Below the pieces are notes generated by a model. It worked only from the letters and a program-made list of their open reading frames with translations, was not told the origin of the DNA and did not search any database. A stretch of DNA of 47,813 nucleotides from positions 1 through 47,813 of the forward strand of contig JADGCL010000017.1 in the NCBI GenBank assembly GCA_015229005.1, given 5' to 3'. The translations under genes were made by a program, and so were the position numbers. This document shows, piece by piece, positions 17,541 through 26,119 of this stretch (positions within the stretch are counted from its first letter, which is position 1; each line of letters begins with the position of its first letter). Source of the stretch: Magnetococcales bacterium (lineage in GTDB: Bacteria; Pseudomonadota; Magnetococcia; Magnetococcales; JADGCL01).

Positions 17541-17900
17541 ATGACCCAAAAGGCAACCCTGGCCCAGTTGAAGATGGCCATGGAAGAGAGCGAACAGCCC
17601 ACCCCGGCAACGGAATCCGGTGGCGGTCATACCACCGCCCCAGGGGGAGAACCACCACCCCCCTGCCTGACCCGGCTCGAGGTCATGGAGGGCCGGATGC
17701 AGGACCTCGAAAAACGCCTCGCCACCCTCGAAACCCGGGTCGGCAACATGGATCAGGATGTCGCCGTGCTGAGGCCGGGGCTGCCCAGTCCCACGGCGAT
17801 CATGACCCCCCAGGAGATGGCCATGCGCCTCTGGCTGGCCCCGGTCCTCTTCTTCGGCACCATCATGGATCGCTCCCGAAACGGCGGCAACGAATCGTGA
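17541..17900 (+). CDS. Small coiled-coil protein, candidate ParA partner
   Basis: A 119-residue protein with no recognised family. Residues 1-42 are low-complexity (Pro, Gly, Thr, Glu-rich), 43-78 form a clear coiled coil (LEVMEGRMQDLEKRLATLETRV with heptad Leu/Val), and 88-112 are hydrophobic and end near a conserved-looking LWLAPVLFFGTIMDRS. GAGGAGAAG lies just before ATG 17541. It lies directly after the orphan ParA gene and its stop overlaps a GTG of the next frame. A disordered-plus-coiled-coil layout next to a ParA without ParB is what adaptor proteins such as McdB look like; that similarity is of layout only. Confidence 0.7.
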   Translation: MTQKATLAQLKMAMEESEQPTPATESGGGHTTAPGGEPPPPCLTRLEVMEGRMQDLEKRLATLETRVGNMDQDVAVLRPGLPSPTAIMTPQEMAMRLWLAPVLFFGTIMDRSRNGGNES

Positions 17901-17941
17901 TCCCGAAAACCCGTCGCCCACCTTTGCCGGAGAACCCCCGC

Positions 17942-18742
17942 ATGTCCCGCCTTCGATCCGACCGCCCTCGGCAACATCCCGGCTGGTCTCCCATCCTCCT
18001 CGCCCTCGGGATCCTGGTCGCCTCCGCGACTACCGGCACCACCGCCCCACTCGGACCAATGCCGGGAGAGGCGCTGACCTACGATGTCCGCTGGACCGGC
18101 ATCCCTTCGGGGGAATCGGTCATGGAAGCCCTGAAGCCCTCCCCCGGACGGTATCAGTTCCGGATCTCCCTGAAATCATCCGGTTTGATCGATGTCTTCT
18201 ACCCGATCAACGATCTTCTCGAGAGCGAGGGTCACTGGCGGGACGGAGTCCCCGAGTCTGAGTCCTACGTCAAAAAGCAGCGCGAGGGAAACAAGGATCG
18301 CCTGACCGAGTACCGCTTCGAACGCGACAAGAATCTCGCCATCCGGACCTTCAACACCAACGAGATCACCCCCATCGAGGATCTACCGGTCGGGACCAAC
18401 GACCCGGTCACCGTCCTCTTCGCCCTCCGCTTTTCCCCGCAGCTGGTGCCCCAGACCCCCATGACCCTGCCAGTATTGGGGGGTCGGGAATGGCAGGTGA
18501 CACCCCTGGAGGTCAGCTCGGTCCAGACCGAAAAAGTCCCGGCGGGTCAGTTCGAGGTCTTTTCGGTCACCTTGAACCTCGGCCTCTTCAACAAAAAAAT
18601 GGACCAGGAACACGGAACCACCACCATCTGGTTCACCAACGACGAGAGGCGGATCCCGATCAAGGTCTGGTCCAAGCTCAAGGTGGGGGACATGGAGTTC
18701 TCGCTGAAGGGCATCAAATCCGGTAGCGGAACTTGGCCCTGA
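17942..18742 (+). CDS. DUF3108 exported protein
   Basis: About 266 residues: a signal/anchor segment (about residues 14-33), then a DUF3108-type beta-rich domain opening with PGEALTYDVRWTGIPSGE and continuing to the end (SGLIDVFYPINDLLESEG, VPAGQFEVFSVTL, IWFTNDERRIPIKVW). DUF3108 proteins are periplasmic and fold much like lipid-binding beta sandwiches; their function is not established. A GTG at 17897 overlapping the upstream stop would add 15 residues; ATG 17942 with CGGAGA before it gives a more normal N-terminus. It sits between the ParA-partner gene and a membrane glycosyltransferase gene whose start it overlaps. Confidence 0.8.
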   Translation: MSRLRSDRPRQHPGWSPILLALGILVASATTGTTAPLGPMPGEALTYDVRWTGIPSGESVMEALKPSPGRYQFRISLKSSGLIDVFYPINDLLESEGHWRDGVPESESYVKKQREGNKDRLTEYRFERDKNLAIRTFNTNEITPIEDLPVGTNDPVTVLFALRFSPQLVPQTPMTLPVLGGREWQVTPLEVSSVQTEKVPAGQFEVFSVTLNLGLFNKKMDQEHGTTTIWFTNDERRIPIKVWSKLKVGDMEFSLKGIKSGSGTWP

Positions 18743-20328
18743 ACGGGAGGTCCCGGCAGGACACCCGGCTGATCGATGGTCTCCTGTTCCTTGCCGTCAT
18801 GGCGGTCGCCTGGATCCTCCAGGCCTCGCTGACCCATCGCGGCCTCTCCTCCACCTCGGATTCCTTCAGTTACCTGGACGCCGCCTGGAACTTTGCCGCA
18901 GGCAACGGTCTGGTAGAAGCCAATTTCGACCTCAACGACCCATCCCTGGTCAAACCGTTTTCGGGCTGGCCCCCCCTCTATCCGGTTCTTCTCTCCTTCT
19001 TCCTCTCCGCAAAGACCACCGCGCCGGTCGAGGCCACCACCCTCTCCCTCCTTCTCCTGCTTGGCATGCTCTCCTTTTCGTGGGCCACCCTGCGCCCCCA
19101 CGTCGGGACGAAACTGGCCGCCCTGACCTGCCTGGCCATGGCGCTCTCCCAACCGGTCATGACCGTCTCGACCTACGCCTGGAGCGAATTGCCCTTCCTC
19201 ACCCTGGTCTCGGCCCTGATCTGGGCCGGTGGCCACTTTCTTGTCTCTCGCCCCGAACGGAAACTTCATTACCTTCTCCTGGTCGGGCTCGCCTGTTTCC
19301 TCCTCGCCATGACCCGCTATATCGGCCTGGTCTTCTTCGTCGCCTTCCTTCCCCTCTTCCTGATCGAGCGCGACAAGCGATACTGGTGGAAGCGTTTTTC
19401 CCTGATCGGTCTCGCGGCACTGCTCGGCCTGGGAGCATGGTACCTGCGCAATTTCCAGCTCACGGGACACCTCTCGGGTTACAACCGCATCCCCGCCCAC
19501 CCCGGCTACGGGACGACCCTGCACGATCTCGCCAACGCCTGGATCGTCCACCTCCCGCAATCGATCGCTCCCTGGATCGGAATTCTCCTGATCGCGGCGG
19601 TCGCCTGGATCGTGCTCGTCAAGAAAGGACCGCTCCCGGAACGGGATAAGGCCCAAAACCAGACCGAGGCGCTGAACCCCCTGCGCCTCTCCCTGACCCT
19701 GCTGACGGTCTACCTGCTCGCGTTGTTCCTGTTGGGGGCCAATTTCTCGATCGACCGCGACGCCCGCATGATCAGTGTCGTGGTTCCCACCCTCCTCATC
19801 AGCCTCGCCTTGATAGTGAAACGGCTGGCGGACCGGGGGGTGGACAGGTGGTGGCGGGCAACTCTCTTCGTGGGGAGCATCTCGCTGATCCTGGCCTTCC
19901 CCGTCGAGGGAATCCAAAGCTACCAGGCAGCGCTGGTCAATATGAGGACCCTGGAGGGCCACCGCTTCCCGACCGGCGGGAGCGGTTATTACACCAATTT
20001 CACAGCCATTTCGGCGACCGCCGTTCATCGAAACATCATCGACACACTGTCCGCCAACGGGGAGTTGGCCATCGTCACCAACCGGGCCCGCATACTCTAC
20101 TTTCTCACCGGCCACAGAAACATGAAGGAACTGTCGCCCCTGCCCTTCACCGAAGAGACCGTCCGGAACATCAACCGCCGCTTCCGCGACGGCGTACTCT
20201 ATCTCTACGACCCGGAACTCTCCCGATCCGTCCTGGATCACTATGCGGCACAAAGCAAAACAATTGAGTTCCGCCAGGATCTCCTCTCCAGGCATGGAGT
20301 CCTGGTCGTCCCCATCCCGCTGCCTTGA
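18733..20328 (+). CDS. Polytopic membrane glycosyltransferase-like protein (ArnT/GT39-PMT-like)
   Basis: A 531-residue protein with about 11 transmembrane helices between residues 14 and 400 and a C-terminal soluble domain (about 410-531). The layout is that of GT-C enzymes, which use polyprenyl-phosphate sugars on the periplasmic side: SDSFSYLDAAWNFAAGNGL after the first helix supplies an early acidic residue, and LAMTRYIGLV follows later. Substrate and acceptor are unknown. The start is TTG 18733, which overlaps the DUF3108 stop by 10 bp; the first ATG in frame lies inside the first helix, so TTG is preferred. The 3' end is followed by two copies of CCTTGAGGCGCC[A/G]CCAC (20324 and 20361), the first spanning the stop codon. 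Confidence 0.7.
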   Translation: MALNGRSRQDTRLIDGLLFLAVMAVAWILQASLTHRGLSSTSDSFSYLDAAWNFAAGNGLVEANFDLNDPSLVKPFSGWPPLYPVLLSFFLSAKTTAPVEATTLSLLLLLGMLSFSWATLRPHVGTKLAALTCLAMALSQPVMTVSTYAWSELPFLTLVSALIWAGGHFLVSRPERKLHYLLLVGLACFLLAMTRYIGLVFFVAFLPLFLIERDKRYWWKRFSLIGLAALLGLGAWYLRNFQLTGHLSGYNRIPAHPGYGTTLHDLANAWIVHLPQSIAPWIGILLIAAVAWIVLVKKGPLPERDKAQNQTEALNPLRLSLTLLTVYLLALFLLGANFSIDRDARMISVVVPTLLISLALIVKRLADRGVDRWWRATLFVGSISLILAFPVEGIQSYQAALVNMRTLEGHRFPTGGSGYYTNFTAISATAVHRNIIDTLSANGELAIVTNRARILYFLTGHRNMKELSPLPFTEETVRNINRRFRDGVLYLYDPELSRSVLDHYAAQSKTIEFRQDLLSRHGVLVVPIPLP

Positions 20329-20412
20329 GGCGCCACCACACGGCTCCTCCCCCAGCCACCTTGAGGCGCCGCCACGCCACCGCCCCCCAATAACCGAAAC
20401 TGATCGGAGCGA

Positions 20413-20850
20413 TCAGCCCGGGAAAGGGGAAAGCTCCCAGAGGGGAAGTCCCGTGGTGGCGTCGAAGCCCCGGGTGAGGCTTGCCCCCTCCAGTTCCTGA
20501 ATGAAAAACTCGCCGGCGAAGACCGGCGTCCCCGGCGAGAGGTGACCCCCGAAAACCATGCCGCGCTCATCGCTCAGCGTCAGGTGGGCGTGGACAAAGG
20601 GTTGCCCCTCCTTGAGCGAGATGTTGCCGAGGAGGGAGGTGATCTCCAGGGGACGCGGCCACTCGATGTAGGCATAGACCTGCCGCTCCTGATCGTAGTA
20701 GCCGAGGCGGGCCTTCTGCACCGCTCCGATGGCCTCGACCCGACCCAGGCGAATCCCCCTCTCCCTGACGGCCCGATTCAGGGCTTCCAGGAGATCGACG
20801 CCGTGGGCGAGACGCCCCATGAAACTTCTGCCTATGCGAACTTCCATCAT
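20413..20850 (-). CDS. PPC/DUF296-domain protein
   Basis: A 145-residue single-domain protein of the PPC/DUF296 family, a compact trimer-forming fold found alone in bacteria and fused to AT-hooks in plants. The metal-binding pattern HAHLTLSDERGMVFGGHL (about residues 87-104) is present, with the first His pair and GGHL conserved. The function in bacteria is not established; DNA-related or small-ligand roles have been proposed. It begins 34 bp after the DegP-like protease gene ends and is probably co-transcribed with it. GGGAG lies about 8 bp before ATG 20850. Confidence 0.85.
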   Translation of the reverse strand: MMEVRIGRSFMGRLAHGVDLLEALNRAVRERGIRLGRVEAIGAVQKARLGYYDQERQVYAYIEWPRPLEITSLLGNISLKEGQPFVHAHLTLSDERGMVFGGHLSPGTPVFAGEFFIQELEGASLTRGFDATTGLPLWELSPFPG

Positions 20851-20884
20851 GGTTGCCGCTCCCGTCAGGGCCTGTCGTCGCTCT

Positions 20885-21970
20885 TCAGGAAATGTCCTCC
20901 ACCCTTACCCGCACCCGCAATCGACGCTCCCCCCGCATCAGGGTCAGTTCGACCTCGTTGCCGATACCCGCCGCCTCCAGATGCGCCGAAAGCTCCGCAA
21001 CCGTATCGACCTGCTCGCCGTCGACGGCGATGATCACATCGCCCAGGCGACCGGCAGCCCGATCCATCCCCTTGATCCCCGCCGCCTCGGCCGCCGCCCC
21101 CTTGACCACCTGATCGATGACGATCCCGCGAACCCCGAGCCGCGCCGCAAACTCCTCCGGCAGGACCATCACCCCGATCCCCGGACGCGCCACTCTGCCC
21201 CGGGAGAGGAGATCCGGCACCACCTGGTTGACCACATCCACCGGCACCGCAAAACCGATCCCGGAGGAGGAGCCGGAACGGGACAGGATGGCCGTATTGA
21301 CCCCGATCAGACGCCCCGCCGAATCGAGCAGCGGCCCCCCGGAGTTGCCGGGGTTGATCGCCGCGTCCGTCTGGATCACCCCACGAATCTCCCGATTGGA
21401 GTCCGTCGGCAAACGCCGGTTGAGGGCACTGATCACCCCGGTCGTCAGGGTCCGGGTAAGTCCGAAGGGATTGCCAATGGCGAACACCGCCTGCCCCACC
21501 AGAAGATCATGGGAAGAGCCCAGGGGAATGGGGCGAAGCCCCGCCGGATCCCCGACGATCTTCAGGACCGCCAGGTCGTAATCCTCCGCCCCCCCCACCA
21601 GCGTCGCCGTCATCGTCCCCCCGTCGCCAAAATGGACCAACATCCGGTCGGCGCCCTTCACCACATGAAAGTTGGTGACGACGTGTCCCTCTCCATCCCA
21701 GACGAAACCTGAACCACTCTCCACCCGGGCGCTCTCCTGAAACCACACCCGGGGGTCCTGGGTCTGGGTGACGATGTAGACCACCGAGGGCGAGAGATTT
21801 TTGAAAACCTCGATGCCATGGCGTTCGAATTCGGCCAGATCCCCCCGGGCGCTGATCGCCCGCGGGGTCCCGAAACTCCCGTAGAAAGTGCGGATGAACC
21901 GCTCCCCCAACCACAGGGTCAGGAGGACGAACACCCAGACCAGCAGCAGTGGACCGAGGCGTTGCGGCAT
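20885..21970 (-). CDS. DegP/HtrA-family serine protease with one PDZ domain
   Basis: A 361-residue membrane-anchored periplasmic protease (DegS-like layout). One N-terminal transmembrane helix (residues 7-21), a trypsin-like domain (about 55-255) with catalytic triad His102 (TNFHVV), Asp132 (DYDLAVL) and Ser210 (GNSGGP), then one PDZ domain (about 260-355). The role is quality control or regulated cleavage of misfolded envelope proteins. Having a single PDZ and an uncleaved anchor fits DegS more than DegP, but sigma-E pathway genes are not in view. A copy of the 90-bp interspersed repeat lies 41 bp upstream. Confidence 0.92.
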   Translation of the reverse strand: MPQRLGPLLLVWVFVLLTLWLGERFIRTFYGSFGTPRAISARGDLAEFERHGIEVFKNLSPSVVYIVTQTQDPRVWFQESARVESGSGFVWDGEGHVVTNFHVVKGADRMLVHFGDGGTMTATLVGGAEDYDLAVLKIVGDPAGLRPIPLGSSHDLLVGQAVFAIGNPFGLTRTLTTGVISALNRRLPTDSNREIRGVIQTDAAINPGNSGGPLLDSAGRLIGVNTAILSRSGSSSGIGFAVPVDVVNQVVPDLLSRGRVARPGIGVMVLPEEFAARLGVRGIVIDQVVKGAAAEAAGIKGMDRAAGRLGDVIIAVDGEQVDTVAELSAHLEAAGIGNEVELTLMRGERRLRVRVRVEDIS

Positions 21971-22010
21971 CTCCCCTCCGAAAACCGACGAAGAAAGATG
22001 ATATCAAACG

Positions 22011-22100
22011 TGGTCGGGGGAGCCCGTGGGGGAGGTTCTGCCTGCCCCCTCGGCGGGGGTTCGGGGGCGAAGCCCCTGAAACAACAGGACGATATTCTTG
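22011..22100 (+). repeat. Interspersed intergenic repeat, family 1, copy A
   Basis: This roughly 90-bp element is close to 80% identical by eye to the reverse strand of 37444-37535. Both copies begin TGG[T/C][C/T]GGGGGAGCCC and share a 3' block around GAAGCCCCTGAAACAAC. That block can fold into a hairpin GGGGC-GAA-GCCCC with flanking TTC/GAA pairs. It lies between the protease start and the hydrolase stop, outside genes. No open frame is inside. Confidence 0.8.
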
Positions 22101-22140
22101 ACCATCCCCCCTGAACGGTTGCTCAATTTCCAGGACCGGA

Positions 22141-22941
22141 TCAACGGACGGTTACCTCACCCTCGAGAACAAACTGCCTGATCGCCTGGAAATAGACCTG
22201 GCGCCCCACCAGCATGAGGTCGTTGTGCCCGGCCTCGGGGACGGTGATCAGCCATTTTTTATCCGCACCGCTGTGATGCGCCAGGGCCCGACCATCGGCG
22301 ACCGGGATGATCCAATCTTCGACCCCGTGAATCACCAGAGTCGGTACCGTGACCCGGGCGACCTTTTCGAGATTGCCGAACCCCTCCGACTCGTCATGAT
22401 CCTCCACGAAGGGACATCCCAGGCGGGCAATCAAGGGAAAGGTATCGGCAAAGGCACTCTCCAGGATGAGCCCGGACAGATCCGCCGCCCCGACCGCCCA
22501 CTCCAGGGCAGCGGCACTCCCCAGCGAACGCCCCATGACGAAAATGCGGACCGTCGGCTCGATCCCATGGGCCTGCAACACCCCCCTGAGCCCCTCCCGA
22601 ATGGCACGACTGTCGGCCAGGAGGGCCGAAGAGGTGGGAGTGCCATCGCTCCGTCCATAACCCCGAAAATCGACCACCAGAAAGCTGATCCCCAGGGAAA
22701 GGTAAAGCGGCGCCAGGTCATCGTAATCCTCGGCGATTTCGCCATTTCCGTGAAAAAGCACGAGGAGCGGCGAGGCAGCGGTCGCCCGATGCAGCCGCCC
22801 ACCGACGGCAACCCCCGCCGCCACCGGAAAGGAGACCGACTCTCCCCGCTTCTGGCCAAAACCGAACCCGCTCCCCTCGCGACGCGGATGGAACAGCACC
22901 GCCAGGACCAGCGGATGATCCAATACATCTCCCGGAGCCAT
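22141..22941 (-). CDS. Alpha/beta hydrolase
   Basis: A 266-residue hydrolase of the abhydrolase/BAAT-like kind. The oxyanion HGNGE (64-68), nucleophile elbow GRSLGS (Ser139), acid Asp209 (HGVEDWIIP) and His239 (EAGHNDL) form a full catalytic set. DFRGYGRSDG is the typical strand-loop. A hydrophobic N-terminus (about residues 8-18) may be a weak membrane signal. The substrate cannot be inferred. ATG 22941 is preceded by AAGGAGAGGG; an in-frame extension to 23235 would overlap the amidotransferase gene and has no homology. Confidence 0.85.
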   Translation of the reverse strand: MAPGDVLDHPLVLAVLFHPRREGSGFGFGQKRGESVSFPVAAGVAVGGRLHRATAASPLLVLFHGNGEIAEDYDDLAPLYLSLGISFLVVDFRGYGRSDGTPTSSALLADSRAIREGLRGVLQAHGIEPTVRIFVMGRSLGSAAALEWAVGAADLSGLILESAFADTFPLIARLGCPFVEDHDESEGFGNLEKVARVTVPTLVIHGVEDWIIPVADGRALAHHSGADKKWLITVPEAGHNDLMLVGRQVYFQAIRQFVLEGEVTVR

Positions 22942-23051
22942 CTGCCCTCTCCTTTTCCCCCAAGATGGAGCTGCACCGCACGACAGAGCGTCGAAAATGC
23001 CACCCACGGACCCGTTCGACCCCAGGCTGGCCAATCCAACGACGACCGGCG

Positions 23052-23759
23052 CTACCCACGCGCCTCGAAAAAACGCCCGATCCATTCGCCCACGATCCCC
23101 TCGTGGGTTTCGAGGAGGAGGCTCTTTTCGGCCTCCCGGATCAGGGAGGGGTCGATGATCCCTTGCCGGGTTTGCATCAAGGCCGAGAGGAAGTCCCGGG
23201 AAAACTCCGGGTGCCCCTGCATCCCCAGGACACAATCCCGGTGGAGAAACATGGCGTTGGGACAGTGGTCGTTCCCCCCGAGATGAAGGGCCCCGGGCGG
23301 CAGTCGCACCACCTGATCCTGGTGGCTGTGGAGCAGGTTGATCCGCTCCTCGGGCGGCACCATCCAGGACTGCCGGGCGGTGATCGCCACGGAACGGACT
23401 CCGAGCCCCCAGCCGACAGGGGCCCGAACCACCTTTCCCCCCAGGGCTTCCGCCAACAACTGGTGACCGAAACAGATCCCGAGAATGGGACGATCCGCCG
23501 CCGAAACCTCGCGGGCGAACACCTTGAGCGGCTCTATCCAGGGCTCGGCGTCAAAAACGGAACTCGCCGAGCCGCCACATAACCAGCCGTCGCACTCCTG
23601 CGGAGAACCCGGCAGAACTCCCTCGCGCACGTCGTAGGCGACCAGTTGCCAATGGGGAAGGTGACGCCGGAAATAGTCGGCGAACATCGTGAGAAAATCG
23701 CCGAACCCCTCGCGCAACGCCCCGGAGGTCACACCGGCACGAAGATATCCGATTCTCAC
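23052..23759 (-). CDS. Class I glutamine amidotransferase-like protein
   Basis: A 235-residue stand-alone GATase1 domain, as in the GMP-synthase-like amidotransferase family. The catalytic triad is Cys96 (GICFGHQ), His183 and Glu185 (QGHPEF). It lacks the synthase domain of GuaA, so it may hydrolyse gamma-glutamyl compounds or serve another enzyme. The start is GTG 23759 with a GGGGAGGG stretch before it. It follows the flavin reductase gene by about 50 bp on the same strand and probably shares its transcript. Confidence 0.88.
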   Translation of the reverse strand: MRIGYLRAGVTSGALREGFGDFLTMFADYFRRHLPHWQLVAYDVREGVLPGSPQECDGWLCGGSASSVFDAEPWIEPLKVFAREVSAADRPILGICFGHQLLAEALGGKVVRAPVGWGLGVRSVAITARQSWMVPPEERINLLHSHQDQVVRLPPGALHLGGNDHCPNAMFLHRDCVLGMQGHPEFSRDFLSALMQTRQGIIDPSLIREAEKSLLLETHEGIVGEWIGRFFEARG

Positions 23760-23809
23760 CCCTCCCCTTCCTCCCCCTCCTCCTCGCCCCCCAACCCGCC
23801 CGATCGCGG

Positions 23810-24424
23810 TCAGGGCACCGGCGGGAGCTTGAGCTTCTCCCCAAAGGCAACATATTCCCCTACCCCGAGACGCCCCAAAGGCTCCAGCCCCTCGGCCAGA
23901 ATCCTGACCCTCCCCTTGGCGTCCAGAACGACGGCGTCATCGTCCACAAAAAGAGACTTCACCTCACCCAGGATCAGGGATTGCCCGGAATGACCCACCG
24001 TAAGAATATCGTGGCGAACACAGGCCATCGCCAGACGACAATCGGCGAGACGGGGCAGGCGCGAGCCGGCAAAGGGCACGGTGGCCAGCCCCAGATGATC
24101 GACCTCCGAGACCCCCGGGGGGAGAGAGGCGGAGCTTTCGTTGACGGCGCCCGCCTGGGCTACGTGGGGAATATGGACCACAAAATCGCCGCGGGCGGAA
24201 ATGTTACTCCAGGTATCCTTGGGAGAGCCGTCACGGCGACGGCTGATGCTGAGAAGAACCAGAGGAGGATCGGCGCAGACGGCATTGAACCAGGAGAACG
24301 GAGCCAGATTGAGACTCCCTCCCGGGTTCTCGCTCAGCACCCAGGCGATCGGGCGCGGGATCAGCGCCTGGGTCAGGATGAAATAGGCCCCGTCAGGACT
24401 CAGGCCAGCCAAACCGATCTCCAT
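23810..24424 (-). CDS. Flavin reductase-like FMN-binding protein
   Basis: A 204-residue protein of the flavin reductase/DIM6-NTAB family. The opening [17 protein letters not shown] and [17 protein letters not shown] are characteristic FMN-contacting segments, and KDTWSNI and GDFVVHIPH follow in the expected order. It probably binds FMN and reduces flavin or a small molecule; the partner is unknown. GGGAGGGGAGGAAGG lies directly before ATG 24424. It begins 16 bp after the gapR stop in the same direction. Confidence 0.87.
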   Translation of the reverse strand: MEIGLAGLSPDGAYFILTQALIPRPIAWVLSENPGGSLNLAPFSWFNAVCADPPLVLLSISRRRDGSPKDTWSNISARGDFVVHIPHVAQAGAVNESSASLPPGVSEVDHLGLATVPFAGSRLPRLADCRLAMACVRHDILTVGHSGQSLILGEVKSLFVDDDAVVLDAKGRVRILAEGLEPLGRLGVGEYVAFGEKLKLPPVP

Positions 24425-24440
24425 GCCCTTCCTCCCCTCC

Positions 24441-24740
24441 CTACTGAACCCGGTTGCCGCACCCCCCCAGGGCCTGCATGGTCAGGTGCAGCAGCGCCTC
24501 GTGCGCCTCCACCTCACAGGGATCCATCCCCCGAAGTTTGACGATCTGACGAATGATCTTGGGGTCGAACCCCTGATTCTCGGCCTCCAGGTAGAGATCG
24601 CGGACATCCTGCCCCAGCTCCGCCCTCTCCTCTTCCAGCCGCTCGATCTGCGCCACAAAATGTTCCAACCGCTCGGCGGCAATACCGCCCGTCTTCGCCG
24701 GAGTGTGGATCCGGGCACTGCTCTGAGCCATTTGGGTCAT
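24441..24740 (-). CDS. gapR: GapR-like DUF2312 nucleoid-associated protein
   Basis: About 99 residues; DUF2312. The core [20 protein letters not shown] continuing to [14 protein letters not shown] and a C-terminal helical region matches GapR, which binds overtwisted, AT-rich DNA and helps replication in Caulobacter. The family is largely alphaproteobacterial, which supports placing the host there. ATG 24740 has GGAGGG six bases before it; ATG 24746 is too close to that site. The C-terminus ([13 protein letters not shown]) is longer than in Caulobacter and carries a Cys. Assignment to DUF2312 is solid; the DNA-binding role is carried over from the family. Confidence 0.85.
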   Translation of the reverse strand: MTQMAQSSARIHTPAKTGGIAAERLEHFVAQIERLEEERAELGQDVRDLYLEAENQGFDPKIIRQIVKLRGMDPCEVEAHEALLHLTMQALGGCGNRVQ

Positions 24741-24894
24741 CGCCATCCCTCCAGGCAAGGGGTTCCTCGAAACCATCAACTGCCGGGGCAAACATGCAGT
24801 TTTCGGACCAACGATTATGTCAAACGTCGGCAAGCCCCCTCCCGCCGCCCCGACCTGCCTCCCGATTCCCATCCGGAGAGAGCTTTTCTATGTT

Positions 24895-24910
24895 TGGAAC
24901 GTTTTTTGCT
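24895..24910 (+). promoter_or_regulatory. Sigma-54 (-24/-12) promoter
   Basis: TGGAACGTTTTTTGCT: the GG (24896-24897) and GC (24908-24909) are exactly 10 bp apart, as the sigma-54 consensus TGGCAC-N5-TTGC requires. Only the first C of the -24 element differs. It points at the sigma-54 activator gene starting at 24963, leaving a leader of about 40 nt. Confidence 0.7.
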
Positions 24911-24962
24911 TTGGGCTTGTAACACCCTCCTGCCCCCCCCGCCATCCAGGACACACCACGCC

Positions 24963-25979
24963 ATGAGTCCCAAAAAAAGAGAAAATAATGCCGCAGCCTT
25001 CGCCCAACTCGTCCACGCAAGCGAGGTCATGAAGCTCCTCCTCCAACGGGCGGAAAAGGCCGCGCGCTACGACGTCCCGGTCTTCATCCAAGGCGACTCC
25101 GGCACCGGCAAAGAACTCCTGGCCAACGGCATCCACCGCGCCAGTCACCGCGCCGAGGGTCCCTTCGTCAGCGTCAACTGCGGCGCCATCCCCGCCAATC
25201 TGGTGGAATCGGAACTCTTCGGCCACGAAAAAGGGGCCTTCACCGGCGCCGTCCAAACCCGCAAAGGCTATTTCCTCGAGGCCCAGGGCGGCACCCTCTT
25301 CCTCGACGAGGTCGGCGAATTGCCCCTGCCAACCCAGGTCAAACTGCTCCGCGCCCTGCAAACCTCCGAGGTGACCCCCATCGGTTCGGAAAAACCCAGG
25401 ACAACGGACTTCCGCCTGATCACCGCCACCAATCGCAACCTGACGAAGGTGATGGCCGAGGGACTCTTCCGCGAGGACCTCTTCCATCGGATCGCCGTCG
25501 TCGTCATCGGCATGCCCGCCCTGCGCGAACGCGGCAAGGACATCCGCCTCCTGATCGACCTCTTCCTTGACGAGATCAATCGTCTGGAACGGCTCCCCGA
25601 GGGGCTGGACCCCCTGAAATTCACCGATCACTCGCGAGAAGTCCTGGAGAGTCACCACTGGCCAGGCAATGTCCGCGAACTGAAGAACACCATCCGCCGC
25701 CTGGCCATCTGGGCCGAGGAGCCCACCATCCGCGCCAAGGAGGCCCGCGAGGCCCTCCTCCCCGACCATACCCTGCCCGCCCAGGAGATCCTCAATCGCC
25801 CGTTCCGCATCGGCTTCAAGCTGACCTCGATCCTCACCGAGGTTGCCGACCACTACATCCGCCGCGCCCTCCAGGAGAGCCAAAACAACAAATCCCTGGC
25901 CACCCGCCTCCTGGGCATGCCCAACTCCACCACCTTCGCCAATTGGCTGAAAAAATATCCCTGGACAGAGAGAAAATAG
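24963..25979 (+). CDS. Sigma-54-dependent activator without a receiver domain (PspF-like layout)
   Basis: A 338-residue bacterial enhancer-binding protein reduced to an AAA+ domain and a DNA-binding tail. Walker A GDSGTGKE (44-51), the sigma-54-contacting GAFTGA loop (91-96), Walker [11 protein letters not shown], and the WPGNVREL sensor region are all intact, so it should remodel sigma-54 RNA polymerase. The N-terminus (about 20 residues) has no receiver, GAF or PAS domain, so control must come from a separate protein, from expression level, or not at all. The tail (about 300-338, [22 protein letters not shown]) is a Fis-like helix-turn-helix. Its own promoter looks sigma-54 type, which suggests positive autoregulation. 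The targets are not evident; the neighbouring DUF2335 pair is convergent and lacks a clear -24/-12 site. Confidence 0.88.
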   Translation: MSPKKRENNAAAFAQLVHASEVMKLLLQRAEKAARYDVPVFIQGDSGTGKELLANGIHRASHRAEGPFVSVNCGAIPANLVESELFGHEKGAFTGAVQTRKGYFLEAQGGTLFLDEVGELPLPTQVKLLRALQTSEVTPIGSEKPRTTDFRLITATNRNLTKVMAEGLFREDLFHRIAVVVIGMPALRERGKDIRLLIDLFLDEINRLERLPEGLDPLKFTDHSREVLESHHWPGNVRELKNTIRRLAIWAEEPTIRAKEAREALLPDHTLPAQEILNRPFRIGFKLTSILTEVADHYIRRALQESQNNKSLATRLLGMPNSTTFANWLKKYPWTERK

Positions 25980-26119
25980 CCCGCGCCTTGGCTGGAAGGT
26001 CGATCGGAGGAAAAAATATCCCAGCACCCCTGGAAAGAAGAGCCAGGCCGCCCTCCAAATCAAACCAGAACGGCGACGCCCCCTCCGTTCCGTCCTTCCT
26101 GGCAAGGAGGGGAAAGGCC

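Noticed and set aside
20324-20380. Short direct repeat CCTTGAGGCGCC after the glycosyltransferase gene
   Set aside because: Two imperfect 17-bp copies 37 bp apart, one spanning a stop codon; too little to call an element.
25949-26022. Repeated AAAAAATATCCC at the end of the sigma-54 activator gene and 60 bp later
   Set aside because: A 12-bp repeat with weak flanking similarity; it may be a small duplication but is not distinct from chance.
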